A stretch of 64,000 bases of DNA. Origin: Phreatobacter sp. (GTDB taxonomy: Bacteria > Pseudomonadota > Alphaproteobacteria > Rhizobiales > Phreatobacteraceae). The translations under genes were made by a program, and so were the position numbers. Below are positions 34,949-44,389 of this stretch, piece by piece. Below the pieces are notes generated by a model. The model saw only the letters and a program-made list of their open reading frames with translations. It searched no databases and was not told the origin of the DNA. The stretch spans positions 44,327-108,326 of the forward strand of contig JAIEPJ010000087.1 in the NCBI GenBank assembly GCA_019749835.1, read 5' to 3'. Within the stretch, counting starts at the first letter, position 1. Every line of letters starts with the position of its first letter.

Positions 34949-36222
34949 GCGGCATGATGCTCACCGTGATGCTGGTGCTGTTTGCAACCAGCGTCCCAGT
35001 TGCGGTGGCCATCGGCCTGGCCGCCGTGGTCGGGCTCACCGGCTACACCAATTTCCCGCTGATCGTGGCGGCGCAGCAGCTTTTCATCGGGCTCGACCGC
35101 TTTCCCCTGGCGGCGATTCCCTTCTTCATCCTCGCCGGCAACCTGATGGATGTCGGCGGCATCTCCCGCCGGCTTGTGGATTTCGCGAAGTCGATCGTGG
35201 GCGGCATCCAGGGGGGGCTGCCTGCGACCTGCGTGCTGACCTGCATGATCTTCGCCGCGATCAGCGGTTCGTCGGTCGCGACCACCTTCGCAATCGGTGC
35301 GATCATGATTCCGGCGCTGGTGCGCGCGGGTTACCCCGTGGCCTTTGCCGCAGCTCTGCAGGCGACCGCCGCCGAACTCGGCGTGATCATTCCTCCTTCC
35401 ATCCCGATGATCCTCTACGGTGTCAGCACGCAGACGAGCATCCCGGAGCTTTTCATCGCAGGCTTCGGTCCGGGCCTCCTCATCTCCGCCGCGCTGGTCG
35501 CGACGGTGCTGATCTGGTGCCGCATCAAGGGCTGGGGCAAGAACGATGGTGATGGCCGTCTGCCCTTCCTTGTGGCAACGAAGCAGGCCGGCTGGGCGCT
35601 GCTGATGCCGGTGGTGGTGTTGGGCGGCATCTATGGCGGGATCACCACGCCGACCGAAGCTTCGGTGGTCGCGGTGGTCTATGCGATCATCGTTGGCGTC
35701 TTCATTCACCGTGAGATCCGGCTGCCCAACCTCTACCCGATCTTCAAAAAATCGGTGATCAGTTCTGCGGTGATCATGTTCATCATCGCCGCCGCGACGC
35801 TGTTCTCCTGGCTGCTTAACCGTCAGGGCGTACCAGACATCGCAGCAGAATGGCTGGTGAAGACCTTCGACGATGCGAACTCGTACCTGCTGGCGGTGAA
35901 CGTGTTCCTGTTCGTGGTCGGCATGTTCGTGGAGACCTCGGCCTCCATCATCGTGCTGGCGCCGATCCTGGCGGAAGCCGCGCAGCGGCTGGGCATCGAC
36001 GGCGTCCATTTCGGCACGGTCATGGTGGTGAACCTGGCAATGGGGATGATCACGCCGCCCTTCGGCGTGAACCTTTTCGCTGCCGCGCAGGTGGCAGGCA
36101 CCAGCGTCGACAAGATGATGCGCTACCTGCCCGTCTTCATCGGCGTGATCTTTGGCTGCCTGATGCTGATGTCCTACATACCCTGGATCACGCTGGCGCT
36201 TCCGACGCTCGTCTTCAGGTGA
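34945..36222 (+). CDS. TRAP transporter large membrane subunit (DctM family)
   Basis: A 425-residue sodium-driven channel subunit with about twelve helices. Typical motifs: PLAAIPFFILAGNLMDVGG, AAISGSSVATTFAIGAIMIP, ELGVIIPPSIPMILYG and NLAMGMITPPFGVNLFAAA. With the receptor and DctQ it forms a complete tripartite importer of organic acids. No catabolic gene is attached, so the substrate is open. Confidence 0.95.
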   Translation: MSGMMLTVMLVLFATSVPVAVAIGLAAVVGLTGYTNFPLIVAAQQLFIGLDRFPLAAIPFFILAGNLMDVGGISRRLVDFAKSIVGGIQGGLPATCVLTCMIFAAISGSSVATTFAIGAIMIPALVRAGYPVAFAAALQATAAELGVIIPPSIPMILYGVSTQTSIPELFIAGFGPGLLISAALVATVLIWCRIKGWGKNDGDGRLPFLVATKQAGWALLMPVVVLGGIYGGITTPTEASVVAVVYAIIVGVFIHREIRLPNLYPIFKKSVISSAVIMFIIAAATLFSWLLNRQGVPDIAAEWLVKTFDDANSYLLAVNVFLFVVGMFVETSASIIVLAPILAEAAQRLGIDGVHFGTVMVVNLAMGMITPPFGVNLFAAAQVAGTSVDKMMRYLPVFIGVIFGCLMLMSYIPWITLALPTLVFR

Positions 36223-36500
36223 ATGGAGTGACCAGGTGACGGGCCCGCGCCCATCACCGGTCAGGCCGTCACACTCATCCTCGATCACCGCATCGCCATG
36301 GCGGAGCGCGGCCCCGCGCTCTCCGAGGCGGCGCGGTCTGTTTGAGCAGGTTTGACGGCAGCGGATCAATGGCTTCGCCCCTGGTGATGCCGCCACCGGG
36401 ATGGGCTGCTGGGCCCGGGCTCGTATTTGGTGAAGCGTCAAGCCGGCGCGGGCGAGGCTCGTGCCGGCAGGATGCGTCGAAGATATTGTGATCGCCTCCG

Positions 36501-38609
36501 TTAGGCCGCCTGGACGTTGAGGCTCTCCAGGGTCTCGGCCAGCACCCCGATCCGGTTGCGGCTGGTCTCCAGCAAGGCGGAGATCTCGGAAGACGAGGAC
36601 GACGAGCGCGAGGCGAGCAGCTTGACCTCCTGGGCAACGACGGCGAAGCCCTTCCCGGTCTCGCCTGCACGCGCCGCCTCGATGGTCGCATTGAGCGCCA
36701 GCAGGTTGGTCTGTTTGGCAATCGTCTCGATGGCGCTGGTGATGGCGCCGATCTGGTCGGCAGAACTGAGGACTTCCGCCAGGGCCTGATTCGTCTGTTC
36801 CATGGCGCGCCGGCGGTTCGTGATGTCCACGGCACACATCAGGATGCGCTCCGGCCGGCCCTCGATGTCGTTGAGGACGGAGAAGATGGCCTCCAGCCAG
36901 ACGGCCTCGTTGCCAAGCCCGGGCCAGGCCAGTTCCCGCCGCACGGCCTCGCCATGCATCAGCCGGCTGCGATCGGCTTCCGCGAGCAGGTTCGAAAGGT
37001 CGACCGTCGGCCCGGACGTCACACCCCGGCCGTCGAGAAAGCGATTGGCCATGATCAGCCGTCCGTCGCCGATGGACCACTCGGCCAGGGCATTGTTCGC
37101 GCTGATCGAGTCGATCTGGGCGGTCTTGGCCAGCGCGGCCTGTTTGGTCGGGGTAATGTCGTTCTGGATCGACACATAGCGCTCGATCTGCCCGCCGGCG
37201 CCGAAGACCGGGTTGATCGCCAGCGAGTTCCAGAACGGCTGGCCGTCCCGGCTGTAATTGAGGATCTCGCAGTAGAAGGGCTCCCGGCGGCGCAGGTGCT
37301 CGGCGATGGCGGCGCGGGTTTCGGCGCTGGTGGCCGCCCCCTGCAGCAGGTCGCCGGGCTTGCGGCCCCTGACCTCCGCCGCCTTGTAGCCGGTTGTGCG
37401 TTCGAAGCCCGGATTGACATATTCGATCATTCCCGCGGCATCGGTGATGATAACCGAATTCGAGGTCTCGTTGGCCACGAGGGAGAGCAGGTGGAACTGC
37501 TCGCGCCGCTTCACATCCGCGGTGATGTCGGAGGCGAACTTGACGATCTTGATGGGCTTGCCATCCGGGCCGAGGACGGGGTTGTAAGTCGCCTGCAGCC
37601 AGATGCGGCTGCCGTCCTTGCCGCGTCGGCCGAACTCGCCCGACTTGAACTCGCCGCGGCCGAGCGCCGCCCAGAAGGCCGCATAGCTGGGGCTATTGCC
37701 CTCAGCCTCATCGACGAACAGCCGGTGATGGCGCCCGACGATCTCGTCGAGCCGATAGCCGACGCAAGCGAGGAATATCTCGTTGGCGGTCTGGATGGTG
37801 CCATCCGGTGCGAACTCGATCACCGCCTGGGAGCGGTCGATCGCGCGCAGTTTCCCGGCGGCATCGAGGCCCCGCATCTTGTCCGCGGTAATGTCGGAGG
37901 CGAACTTGACGATCTTGAGCGGCTTGCCGTCGGGACCGAAGACCGGATTGTAGGTCGCCTGCAGCCAGATCTCGCGGCCACCCTTCGCCAGGCGCCGGAA
38001 CTCGCCGGACTGGAATTCGCCGCGCCCCAGAGCCTGCCAGAAGGCGCGGTACTGGGCACTTTCGGCCATATCCGGCGGCACGAACATGCGGTGATGGCGT
38101 CCGATGAATGCCTCGGGGGCATAGCCCACGGCGGCGGCGAAATTGGCGTTCGCGGCGAGGATGGTGCCGTCGAGCGCGAACTCGATCACCGCCTGCGAAC
38201 GATCGAGTGCCGCCATCTTGCCGGCATCATCGGCGCGCGCCCGCTTCAGGTCGGTGATGTCGGTGGCGAATTTCACGATCCGGACGACGCGGCCCCGCCA
38301 GTTCTTGACCGGTGTGTAGGTGGCCTGGATCCAGACGTCGCGGCCATCGCGGGCGATGCGGCGGAACTCGGCCTGCTGAAAGCGGCCGGCAGCGAGGTCG
38401 GCCCAGAAGGTTCGGTAAGCGTCGGTATCCCGTTCGCTCACGTCAACGAAGATGGAATGGTGGCGACCCTGGATCTCGTCCAGCCTGTAGCCCATGACGG
38501 AAAGGAAATTGGCATTGGCCTTCAGGATCGTCCCGTCGGGCCGGAATTCGATGACGGCCTGGGACTGATCAACAGCACTGAGCAGCGCGAGGAAGGCCTT
38601 CGGCAGCAT
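36501..38609 (-). CDS. Multi-PAS cytoplasmic chemoreceptor-like protein (BdlA type)
   Basis: A 702-residue soluble protein without membrane helices. Three near-identical PAS domains repeat with a period of 122 residues (about 15-125, 137-247, 259-370), each with QAVIEF-DGTI and GRHH-x-x-FV. A fourth PAS (about 378-490) is LOV-like ([20 protein letters not shown]), but its [10 protein letters not shown] loop lacks the photoactive Cys. A fifth degenerate PAS follows. The C-terminal 90 residues contain only the receptor signalling tip ([19 protein letters not shown]). BdlA of Pseudomonas combines the same PAS type with a receptor domain in biofilm dispersal. GGAG six bases ahead favours this ATG over one twelve bases upstream. 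Confidence 0.88.
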   Translation of the reverse strand: MLPKAFLALLSAVDQSQAVIEFRPDGTILKANANFLSVMGYRLDEIQGRHHSIFVDVSERDTDAYRTFWADLAAGRFQQAEFRRIARDGRDVWIQATYTPVKNWRGRVVRIVKFATDITDLKRARADDAGKMAALDRSQAVIEFALDGTILAANANFAAAVGYAPEAFIGRHHRMFVPPDMAESAQYRAFWQALGRGEFQSGEFRRLAKGGREIWLQATYNPVFGPDGKPLKIVKFASDITADKMRGLDAAGKLRAIDRSQAVIEFAPDGTIQTANEIFLACVGYRLDEIVGRHHRLFVDEAEGNSPSYAAFWAALGRGEFKSGEFGRRGKDGSRIWLQATYNPVLGPDGKPIKIVKFASDITADVKRREQFHLLSLVANETSNSVIITDAAGMIEYVNPGFERTTGYKAAEVRGRKPGDLLQGAATSAETRAAIAEHLRRREPFYCEILNYSRDGQPFWNSLAINPVFGAGGQIERYVSIQNDITPTKQAALAKTAQIDSISANNALAEWSIGDGRLIMANRFLDGRGVTSGPTVDLSNLLAEADRSRLMHGEAVRRELAWPGLGNEAVWLEAIFSVLNDIEGRPERILMCAVDITNRRRAMEQTNQALAEVLSSADQIGAITSAIETIAKQTNLLALNATIEAARAGETGKGFAVVAQEVKLLASRSSSSSSEISALLETSRNRIGVLAETLESLNVQAA

Positions 38610-38987
38610 CCTATTCTCCATTTGCGAAGCGTAATTTGGTGCAGCGTTCTATCGCGCGAGTCGTTAAGCGGAATTTTCGGTTGCATGGGGCACGGTGTCG
38701 CAACCGTTCGCGCAGCCATTCCAGTCTCCCTCTGCGTCAGGCGGCGATCATCTTGCGGCAGGCCTGCGGTGTCACGCGGTGCGCCGACGCCCTCGTTGCG
38801 TGGGCCTGCGAACAGTCGCCGCACGGACGGCGTCCGTTTCACAAATATCCGGGCGATCGCCCCATGGGCGGCCATCCGGGCCTTCCGTGCCGTGAGGCCG
38901 ATCACCCGGGCCGGAACACGCGCTGAGGCCCGGCGTTCCCTCTCCGCGAGCGCCGCAATCGCTGTGGGGCCGACGGGAGGACGCAGG
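38610..38987. other. Divergent intergenic region, no gene seen
   Basis: About 380 bases between the PAS receptor gene and the small acidic-protein gene. Open frames do not look coding. It should hold both promoters; no canonical sigma-70 pair or operator is clear. GGGAGG at 38975-38980 is the ribosome binding site of the downstream gene. Confidence 0.5.
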
Positions 38988-39383
38988 ATGGCGGCAGGAC
39001 AGAGCAGCGGAACCGGAGCGATGACTGAACTCGACGACGAGAAGGTCAGGAAGGACGAGATCCTGAGCAATCGCGACAAGGCGCAGCGGCGGCCCGGACA
39101 GAGCCTGGACGGCAAGGGCGTCCAGGTCGACGAATACAAGGACAACCCGGCCAATCGCCGTCCCCCACGCGACGGGGGGCCGGCCCGAGCCGAGCCGGCC
39201 GATGGGACGCCCGCCGGAAGCGCGTCCGGGGAGGGCCCGCCGGCCGAAGCCGGAACGCCGGAGCCCGTCGACCGGCCCGGCTTCGATCTCGGCGGAGCGA
39301 CCGGCGAGACCGTCGCGGGCCAGGGCCTCGGTCTCGGCGACGATGCCAGAAACGGTCGCAAGGACTGGCGTCTGCCCCGTTAA
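38988..39383 (+). CDS. Hypothetical disordered hydrophilic protein
   Basis: A 131-residue protein rich in Gly, Pro, Asp, Glu and Arg, with no hydrophobic core, signal peptide or membrane helix. Its first third is charged (LDDEKVRKDEILSNRDKAQR), the middle is Pro/Ala/Gly low complexity, and the end is Gly-rich (FDLGGATGETVAGQGLGLG). It was not recognised as a known family. GGGAGG seven bases before the ATG and a strong terminator after the stop support expression. Intrinsic disorder suggests a binding or stress-related role, but this is a guess. Confidence 0.65.
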   Translation: MAAGQSSGTGAMTELDDEKVRKDEILSNRDKAQRRPGQSLDGKGVQVDEYKDNPANRRPPRDGGPARAEPADGTPAGSASGEGPPAEAGTPEPVDRPGFDLGGATGETVAGQGLGLGDDARNGRKDWRLPR

Positions 39384-39447
39384 CGTCGACGGGGGCAGGG
39401 ACGGGCGCAGGCCGCAGGCGTTCGGCCCCGCCCGCCCGGAAACGTCG

Positions 39448-39473
39448 GCGCCGGTCCCGCAGGGGACCGGCGC
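39448..39473 (+). terminator. Terminator hairpin after the disordered-protein gene
   Basis: Perfect 11-bp stem (GCGCCGGTCCC / GGGACCGGCGC) with loop GCAG, 64 bases after the stop codon and followed by TTGCTGTCT. Confidence 0.65.
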
Positions 39474-39518
39474 TTGCTGTCTGTGGTCGGCCAGGACGGC
39501 TCAGCCGCGTCTGGTGAT

Positions 39519-39539
39519 GGCCGGGCTCCGCACCCGGCC
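39519..39539 (-). terminator. Hairpin after the Bug-receptor gene
   Basis: Stem GGCCGGG / CCCGGCC with a seven-base loop, 13 bases beyond the stop codon of the minus-strand receptor gene. No T-run. Confidence 0.45.
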
Positions 39540-39552
39540 CGGCCGTCCGCGC

Positions 39553-40539
39553 TCAATCGTCGAGGGAGAAGCCGGACGCCTTGACGATCGGCTCCCAGTT
39601 CCGCCTAGCCTGCTCAAGGTAGGCGGCATAGTCCGGCGGGGTCATGCTCAAGGGCTCCTGTCCGACGGCGCGCAGCGTGTCGCGCGTCGCCGGCACCTTC
39701 ACCGCCTCGCCGATCAGGCCGGCAATCTGAGCGGCGAGGGCGGGCGCGGTGCCCCGCGGCAAGAAGCAGCCGAACGTGTCACGGGCGACCACTTTGGCGT
39801 GCCCCTGTTCGCCGAAGGTTGCGACATTCGGCAGGAAGGCCGAGCGTTCCCGGTCAGCGACGGCGATGACGCGCAGGACGCCCCCGGCCACGTGGGGCAG
39901 GTAATCGCCGATGGGCGTGATGGTCGAGGCGATATGGCCGCCGATCAGGTCCTGGATGGCGGGGGTCGAGCCGCGATAGGGCACGTGGCGGAGCTGCAGG
40001 CCGGCCGAGGCGATCAGCAGTTCGCCCATGAAATGGGGCGACGAGCCGGCGGCGGGCGAGCCGAAGGCGGCCTTGTCGGGATTGGCCCTGGCCCAGGCGA
40101 TGAAGGAGGCGACGTCCCTGACCTCGGCCGGGACCATCGGGCCGACCGCCATGGCAAAGGTGACATAGGTGGCCGGCGTGACGGGGGTGATATCGGTCGC
40201 CGGATTGTAGGCCAGGCGCCGGTAGACACTCGGATAGATGGTGAACATGGCGTCGGGGCTCACCAGCATGGTGCGGCCGTCGGGCTGGGCCTCGATCACC
40301 GCCTGAATGGCGATCCTGGCGGAGGCGCCGGGCCGGTTCTCGACGACGAAGCTCTCGGCGACCGTGCCACGCAGGCTTTCGGCGAGGCGCCGCGCCAGCG
40401 TGTCGGTCGGCCCGCCCGCCGGGAAGCCGACGACAAGACGGCCGACCCCGCGAATGAGCTGAGCGGGGGCGGGCAGGGTGGATGCGGTCAGGGCTGCGGC
40501 TGAGAGGCCGAGCATGCGGCGGCGGTTCATGGTCTTCAT
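39553..40539 (-). CDS. Bug/TctC-family tripartite tricarboxylate receptor
   Basis: A 328-residue periplasmic receptor of the Bug family. The signal peptide has a twin-arginine-like start (NRRRMLGLSAAALTAST). Mature motifs: VVGFPAGGPTDTLARRLAE, ENRPGASARIA, and RHVPYRGSTPAIQDLIGGHI. No TctA or TctB membrane genes are nearby, as is common for orphan Bug proteins. It lies 93 bases downstream of the amidohydrolase gene on the same strand, so it may bind an aromatic or carboxylic acid linked to the CoA-ligase module. GGGAGGAAACCC directly before the ATG is identical to the leader of the other Bug gene at 55479. Confidence 0.92.
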   Translation of the reverse strand: MKTMNRRRMLGLSAAALTASTLPAPAQLIRGVGRLVVGFPAGGPTDTLARRLAESLRGTVAESFVVENRPGASARIAIQAVIEAQPDGRTMLVSPDAMFTIYPSVYRRLAYNPATDITPVTPATYVTFAMAVGPMVPAEVRDVASFIAWARANPDKAAFGSPAAGSSPHFMGELLIASAGLQLRHVPYRGSTPAIQDLIGGHIASTITPIGDYLPHVAGGVLRVIAVADRERSAFLPNVATFGEQGHAKVVARDTFGCFLPRGTAPALAAQIAGLIGEAVKVPATRDTLRAVGQEPLSMTPPDYAAYLEQARRNWEPIVKASGFSLDD

Positions 40540-40631
40540 GGGTTTCCTCCCTCTGGTGAAGCGGTCGCCGGTTCTTGGAGGTCCGGTCGCCGCGATATGG
40601 TCTGCACGGCCTTCTCGTGCGGGGTCGGCGG

Positions 40632-41498
40632 TCAGCCTCCGAGCCCCAGCACCTTCATGGCGTTTTTCTTCATGATCAGGTCATGCACCTCCGGCTTGAA
40701 GCCAACCTCGGTGAACTGGGTGAGCCAGCGTTCCGGCGCGATCAGCGGGAAATCCGACCCGAACAGCATCTTCGTCCGCAACTGCGCATTGGCATATTGA
40801 ACGATCTGCGGCGGGAAATACTTCGGCATCCACCCCGACAGGTCGATGTAGACATTGGGTTTGTGCAGAGCCATGGAGAGCGCTTCGTCGGTCCAGGGCC
40901 ACGACGGATGAGCGAGGATAATCGTCATGTCCGGGAAGTCGACTGCGACATCATCGACATGGATGGGCTGCGAATACTTGAGACGCATGCCGCCTCCGCC
41001 GCGCATGCCGGTGCCGATGCCGGAATGACCGGTGTGGAAGATCGCCGGCATCTTGTAGTGGGCGATCACTTCATAGAGCTGATAGGCCATCCGGTCGTTG
41101 GGGTAGAAGCCCTGGCAGGTCGGGTGGAACTTGAAGCCCTTGACGATGCCGCCCTTGATCAGGGCCTCCGCCTCGCGCGCCCCGAGCCGGCCCTTATGCG
41201 GGTCGATCGAGGCGAAGGCGATCATGATGTCGGCATTGTCGCGGGCGGCGTCGGCGATCTCGTCATTGGGAATGCGCCGGTTGCCGATCTGCGTCTCGGT
41301 GTCGACGGTGAACATCACCAGGCCGATCCGCTGCGCGCGGTAATGCGCAATGGTCTCGGCAATGGTCGGCCGTTTGCCGACCTTGAAATACTTGCCCGCC
41401 GCCTCCTCATAGGGGGCCCAATAGGGGTCGGGCTCCTGCCGACATGAGACCTCGGCATGCGTGTGGATGTCGATGGCGACGAGATCGTCGACCTTCAT
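40632..41498 (-). CDS. Amidohydrolase-2 family hydrolase (CouO-like)
   Basis: A 288-residue TIM-barrel metal hydrolase. The N-terminal metal motif is AIDIHTHAEV; further ligands are in FHTGHSG, ILAHPSWPWTDEAL and LFGSDFP. Proteins of this subfamily occur with aryl-CoA ligases; CouO of Rhodococcus jostii, assigned as a hydrolase of 4-hydroxyphenyl-beta-ketoacyl-CoA in p-coumarate breakdown, belongs here. The start overlaps the ligase stop by four bases, which ties its job to the CoA thioester made by that enzyme. The exact substrate is inferred. Confidence 0.87.
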   Translation of the reverse strand: MKVDDLVAIDIHTHAEVSCRQEPDPYWAPYEEAAGKYFKVGKRPTIAETIAHYRAQRIGLVMFTVDTETQIGNRRIPNDEIADAARDNADIMIAFASIDPHKGRLGAREAEALIKGGIVKGFKFHPTCQGFYPNDRMAYQLYEVIAHYKMPAIFHTGHSGIGTGMRGGGGMRLKYSQPIHVDDVAVDFPDMTIILAHPSWPWTDEALSMALHKPNVYIDLSGWMPKYFPPQIVQYANAQLRTKMLFGSDFPLIAPERWLTQFTEVGFKPEVHDLIMKKNAMKVLGLGG

Positions 41499-43378
41499 GG
41501 GGCAGCTCCTGCACGGGAGTTAAAGGCGATGACATGGGGCAGCGGCCGCTCGGCATGGAGGGCGGCGACAAGATCGGCACGGCGGGTGAGCACGGCACGC
41601 TGATTGATCGAGCCCTTGTCGGTGAGCTCGCCATCCTCCAGCGATGGCGGCACAGCGAGGATCATCGCCCGTGCCACGCGGTTTGACGAGCCGGTGGCCG
41701 CCGCGGCCAGACTGGCCAGACGCCGCGTGATCTCAGCAACCAGCCCTGCATGGGCATAGAGGCCGGGATCGCCGGGCGGCAGACCGGTGAAGGCCGCGCA
41801 GGCCTCGCGGTCCGGTACGAGAAGCACCCCGATTTCATCGCGGTCGTGCCCCGTGATGACCGTGTCGCGGATCAGCGGGTCGAGGCTCGAGGAGATCAGA
41901 TGCCGTAGCGGTCCGACGCTGACCCAGGTGCCGGTGCCCAGCTTGAAATCCTCCGACAGGCGGCCGTCGAACAGGAAGCCCTGGGCCGGATCAGCGGGAT
42001 CGGCAAAGGCCACGGCATCGCCGAACTTGTAGAATCCTTCCTCGTCGAAGACCTTTTCCGTCAGGTCCGGCCGGCGCCAATAGCCGGGCGTCACCGTCTC
42101 GGCCTTCACCCGCGCCTCCAGCTTGGTGTCGACCGGCACGAGTTTCATCGTCACGCCGGCCATCGGAAGGCCGATCGCTCCGGCCTGACCGGTGGTGCGC
42201 AGGTTCATCAGGGCCGAGGGGGCGGTTTCGGTGGCCCCGAGGCCGGTGACGAAGGGGATATCGCGACCGGCGACTTCCCGGGCCAGGTCGCGATAGCCGT
42301 CCCAGACCGGCTGGGCGAGGCCGGCGCCGGCATAGAACAGCATGTCGAGACGGCTGAAGAAGTGACGGGCGAAGGCGGTGTCCGCCTGCAGGTGCGGCAG
42401 CAGCGCCTCGTAGCCCTTCGGCACGTTGAAATAGGCGGTCGGCGCGATCTCGCGCAGATTGCGGACTGTTGGCAGGATACCCGCTGCTACCGGCTTGCCC
42501 TCATCGATGTAGAGCGTGCCGCCATGGGTCAAGACCATACCGAAATTGTGGTTCGAGCCGAAGGTGTGGTTCCACGGCAGCCAGTCGACGAAGACAGGCG
42601 GCGTCGCCGTGAGAAAGGGAAAGCACTGCTCCAGCATGGCCTGGTTGGCCATCAGCATGCGCTGGGTATTGATCACCGCCTTGGGCTCGCCGGTCGAACC
42701 GGAGGTCAGAAGGAACTTGGCGATGGTGTCGGGACCGATCCCCGCGAAGGCCGCGTCCACCCGGGCATCGTCCGCCGCGCCCTCAAGCGCCGTCAACGGC
42801 AGGGCGCCTGCCGTCTCCGCCCGTTGCGCGGCGACGAGCACCCGGCCCTGTCCCGCGACGGCGGCCAGCGCCGCCCGGAACGGGTGGGCATCGGCAACGA
42901 AGATCAGGCCCGGGGTGAGGAGGTCGAGACAATAGGCGAGCTTGCCGAAGTCACGCGCCACGAGGCTGTAGGGCGGCGAGATCGGCGCATAGGGCGCGCC
43001 GACCATCATGGCGGCGAGGGCGACCAGAGCATGGTCGATGCCGTTGCCCGACAGGATGGCGACTGGCCGCTCGGCCGAGAGGTCGTGGCGCAGGAGGCCC
43101 GCGGCAAGGCGCCGGACCTGCCGCAGGGTCTCGGCATAGGTCAGGCTGCGCCAGGCGCCGTCGGCATTTCGTTCGGCGAGGAAGGGACGGTCGGGAGCTG
43201 CAGCCGCCCAGTGGACGAGACGGTCCGGCAGGGCGCGCGGATAGGCACCGATCGTCTGGCTCACCGAGACGAGGCGGACGCCGTCGGCCCGCTCCTCGAT
43301 GACGGGCTCGAGGCGGCCGAGCCGGTGCCAGCCGTCACCTTCGGCATCAATCGTCTGACGGGGGGCGACAAGCGACAT
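41495..43378 (-). CDS. fcs: Feruloyl-CoA synthase-family aryl-CoA ligase
   Basis: A 627-residue adenylate-forming ligase, in the longer size class of the feruloyl-CoA synthase family. AMP-binding motif FLLTSGSTGEPKAVINTQR is near residue 240; GLGATETAPSALMN (about residue 395), FYKFGDAVAFADP and DGRLSEDFKLGTGTWVSVGP follow. The family activates ferulate, p-coumarate or related aryl acids with ATP and CoA. The ATG before SLVAPRQ matches the family start; 20 residues of open frame upstream are not conserved-looking. It is central in a crotonase-ligase-amidohydrolase set. Confidence 0.88.
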   Translation of the reverse strand: MSLVAPRQTIDAEGDGWHRLGRLEPVIEERADGVRLVSVSQTIGAYPRALPDRLVHWAAAAPDRPFLAERNADGAWRSLTYAETLRQVRRLAAGLLRHDLSAERPVAILSGNGIDHALVALAAMMVGAPYAPISPPYSLVARDFGKLAYCLDLLTPGLIFVADAHPFRAALAAVAGQGRVLVAAQRAETAGALPLTALEGAADDARVDAAFAGIGPDTIAKFLLTSGSTGEPKAVINTQRMLMANQAMLEQCFPFLTATPPVFVDWLPWNHTFGSNHNFGMVLTHGGTLYIDEGKPVAAGILPTVRNLREIAPTAYFNVPKGYEALLPHLQADTAFARHFFSRLDMLFYAGAGLAQPVWDGYRDLAREVAGRDIPFVTGLGATETAPSALMNLRTTGQAGAIGLPMAGVTMKLVPVDTKLEARVKAETVTPGYWRRPDLTEKVFDEEGFYKFGDAVAFADPADPAQGFLFDGRLSEDFKLGTGTWVSVGPLRHLISSSLDPLIRDTVITGHDRDEIGVLLVPDREACAAFTGLPPGDPGLYAHAGLVAEITRRLASLAAAATGSSNRVARAMILAVPPSLEDGELTDKGSINQRAVLTRRADLVAALHAERPLPHVIAFNSRAGAAP

Positions 43379-43469
43379 CGAAGCCTCCGGGGGTGCCGCC
43401 TGTGGCTGGCGAGGCGTTGGGGGACATGCGGTATGCACTGTGCCGGAGCCTGCGGTCCGGCGGTGCCGG

Positions 43470-44261
43470 TCAGGCGGGCCGGGAGACCTTGGCCGCCCGC
43501 TTGGCGAGGAAATCGCGGACGCGGGCCTTGGCCTCGGGCATGGTCTGGGCGGCCGAAGCCATCAGCGCCTCCGTCAGGTAGCCAATATGGGGGTCGGCCT
43601 CGGCGATGCGCGGCAGGGCGTGGATCACCGCAAAACGTGTCATGTCGGCAATTCCGGCCGCCTTGCGGGCGAGGTCCATGGCGAGCGCCAGTCCGGCGCC
43701 GTCGGCGACGCGATACTGGCAGGCGCCGGCCGCCTTGGCCTCATCCGCCGAGAGCGTGCGTCCGGTCAGCATCATGTCCTGGACCAGCGGCGTTCCGATC
43801 AGCCGTGGAATACGGACCGAGCCGCCCCCGCCGAGGAAGATGCCACGCTGGCCTTCGGGCAGCGCGAAGAAGGCGGATTGCTCGGCGATGCGGATATGGG
43901 TTGCGGCCGCCAGTTCGAATCCGCCGCCGACCACGGCGCCGTGCAGCACCGAGATGACGGGGACGCGGCCGAACTGGATGTCCTGGAAGGCGCGATGCCA
44001 GCCGAGTGAATGATGGATGGCGGCGGCGAGGTCCGGCTCGCCGTCCACCTCGCCGAGATCGAGGCCAGCGCAGAAATGGTCGCCCTCGCCATGGAGGACA
44101 ACCGCGCGGACTGCCGCGGGCAGGCCGGACACGGCGCGGGAGAGGCCCGCCACCATGTCCTCGCTCAGGGCATTGCGCTTGGCAGGGCGCGCCAGCCGGA
44201 TGACGGCGACCGCCCCCTCGATGTGGAGGTTCAGACCCGGGTAGGGTGAAAGGTCAGACAC
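43470..44261 (-). CDS. Crotonase/enoyl-CoA hydratase family protein
   Basis: A 263-residue crotonase. The oxyanion-hole segment is GDHFCAGLDLGEV, and the two Glu of canonical hydratases are present in VVGGGFELAAATHIR and ALPEGQRGIFLGGGG. With the neighbouring ligase it may hydrate, or hydrate and cleave, a cinnamoyl-type CoA. Two GTG starts are possible, 44276 and 44261; the latter has GGGAG eight bases ahead and is preferred. It is the first gene of the minus-strand module and faces the MarR gene across a shared promoter region. Confidence 0.88.
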   Translation of the reverse strand: MSDLSPYPGLNLHIEGAVAVIRLARPAKRNALSEDMVAGLSRAVSGLPAAVRAVVLHGEGDHFCAGLDLGEVDGEPDLAAAIHHSLGWHRAFQDIQFGRVPVISVLHGAVVGGGFELAAATHIRIAEQSAFFALPEGQRGIFLGGGGSVRIPRLIGTPLVQDMMLTGRTLSADEAKAAGACQYRVADGAGLALAMDLARKAAGIADMTRFAVIHALPRIAEADPHIGYLTEALMASAAQTMPEAKARVRDFLAKRAAKVSRPA

Positions 44262-44289
44262 GGACGTCGCTCCCACGGAACCATTATTG

Positions 44290-44304
44290 GTTATTTGATA
44301 TAAC
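44290..44304. promoter_or_regulatory. Putative MarR operator
   Basis: GTTAT-ttgat-ATAAC inverted repeat in a short A+T-rich patch between the divergent crotonase and MarR genes, in an otherwise GC-rich sequence. MarR regulators of aryl-acid pathways typically bind such palindromes and release on binding the CoA thioester. Position supports control of both directions. Confidence 0.5.
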
Positions 44305-44389
44305 TATTTTCCAGCGCGGCGCTTGTGTCAATGGGGGAAGTGCCTATACCGCTCCCTGTCGCGCTGCGACCGGGTTTCACGAGGTGGTG

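Noticed and set aside
36223-36500. Possible gene remnant between DctM and the PAS receptor
   Set aside because: Frames in these 278 bases give no protein-like sequence; only short GC-rich inverted repeats, perhaps a terminator, are visible.
34852-37080. 742-codon minus-strand frame across the DctM gene
   Set aside because: It runs antisense to the TRAP permease and out of frame through the PAS receptor gene; the translation is full of His/Asp/Gln runs and has no family signature.
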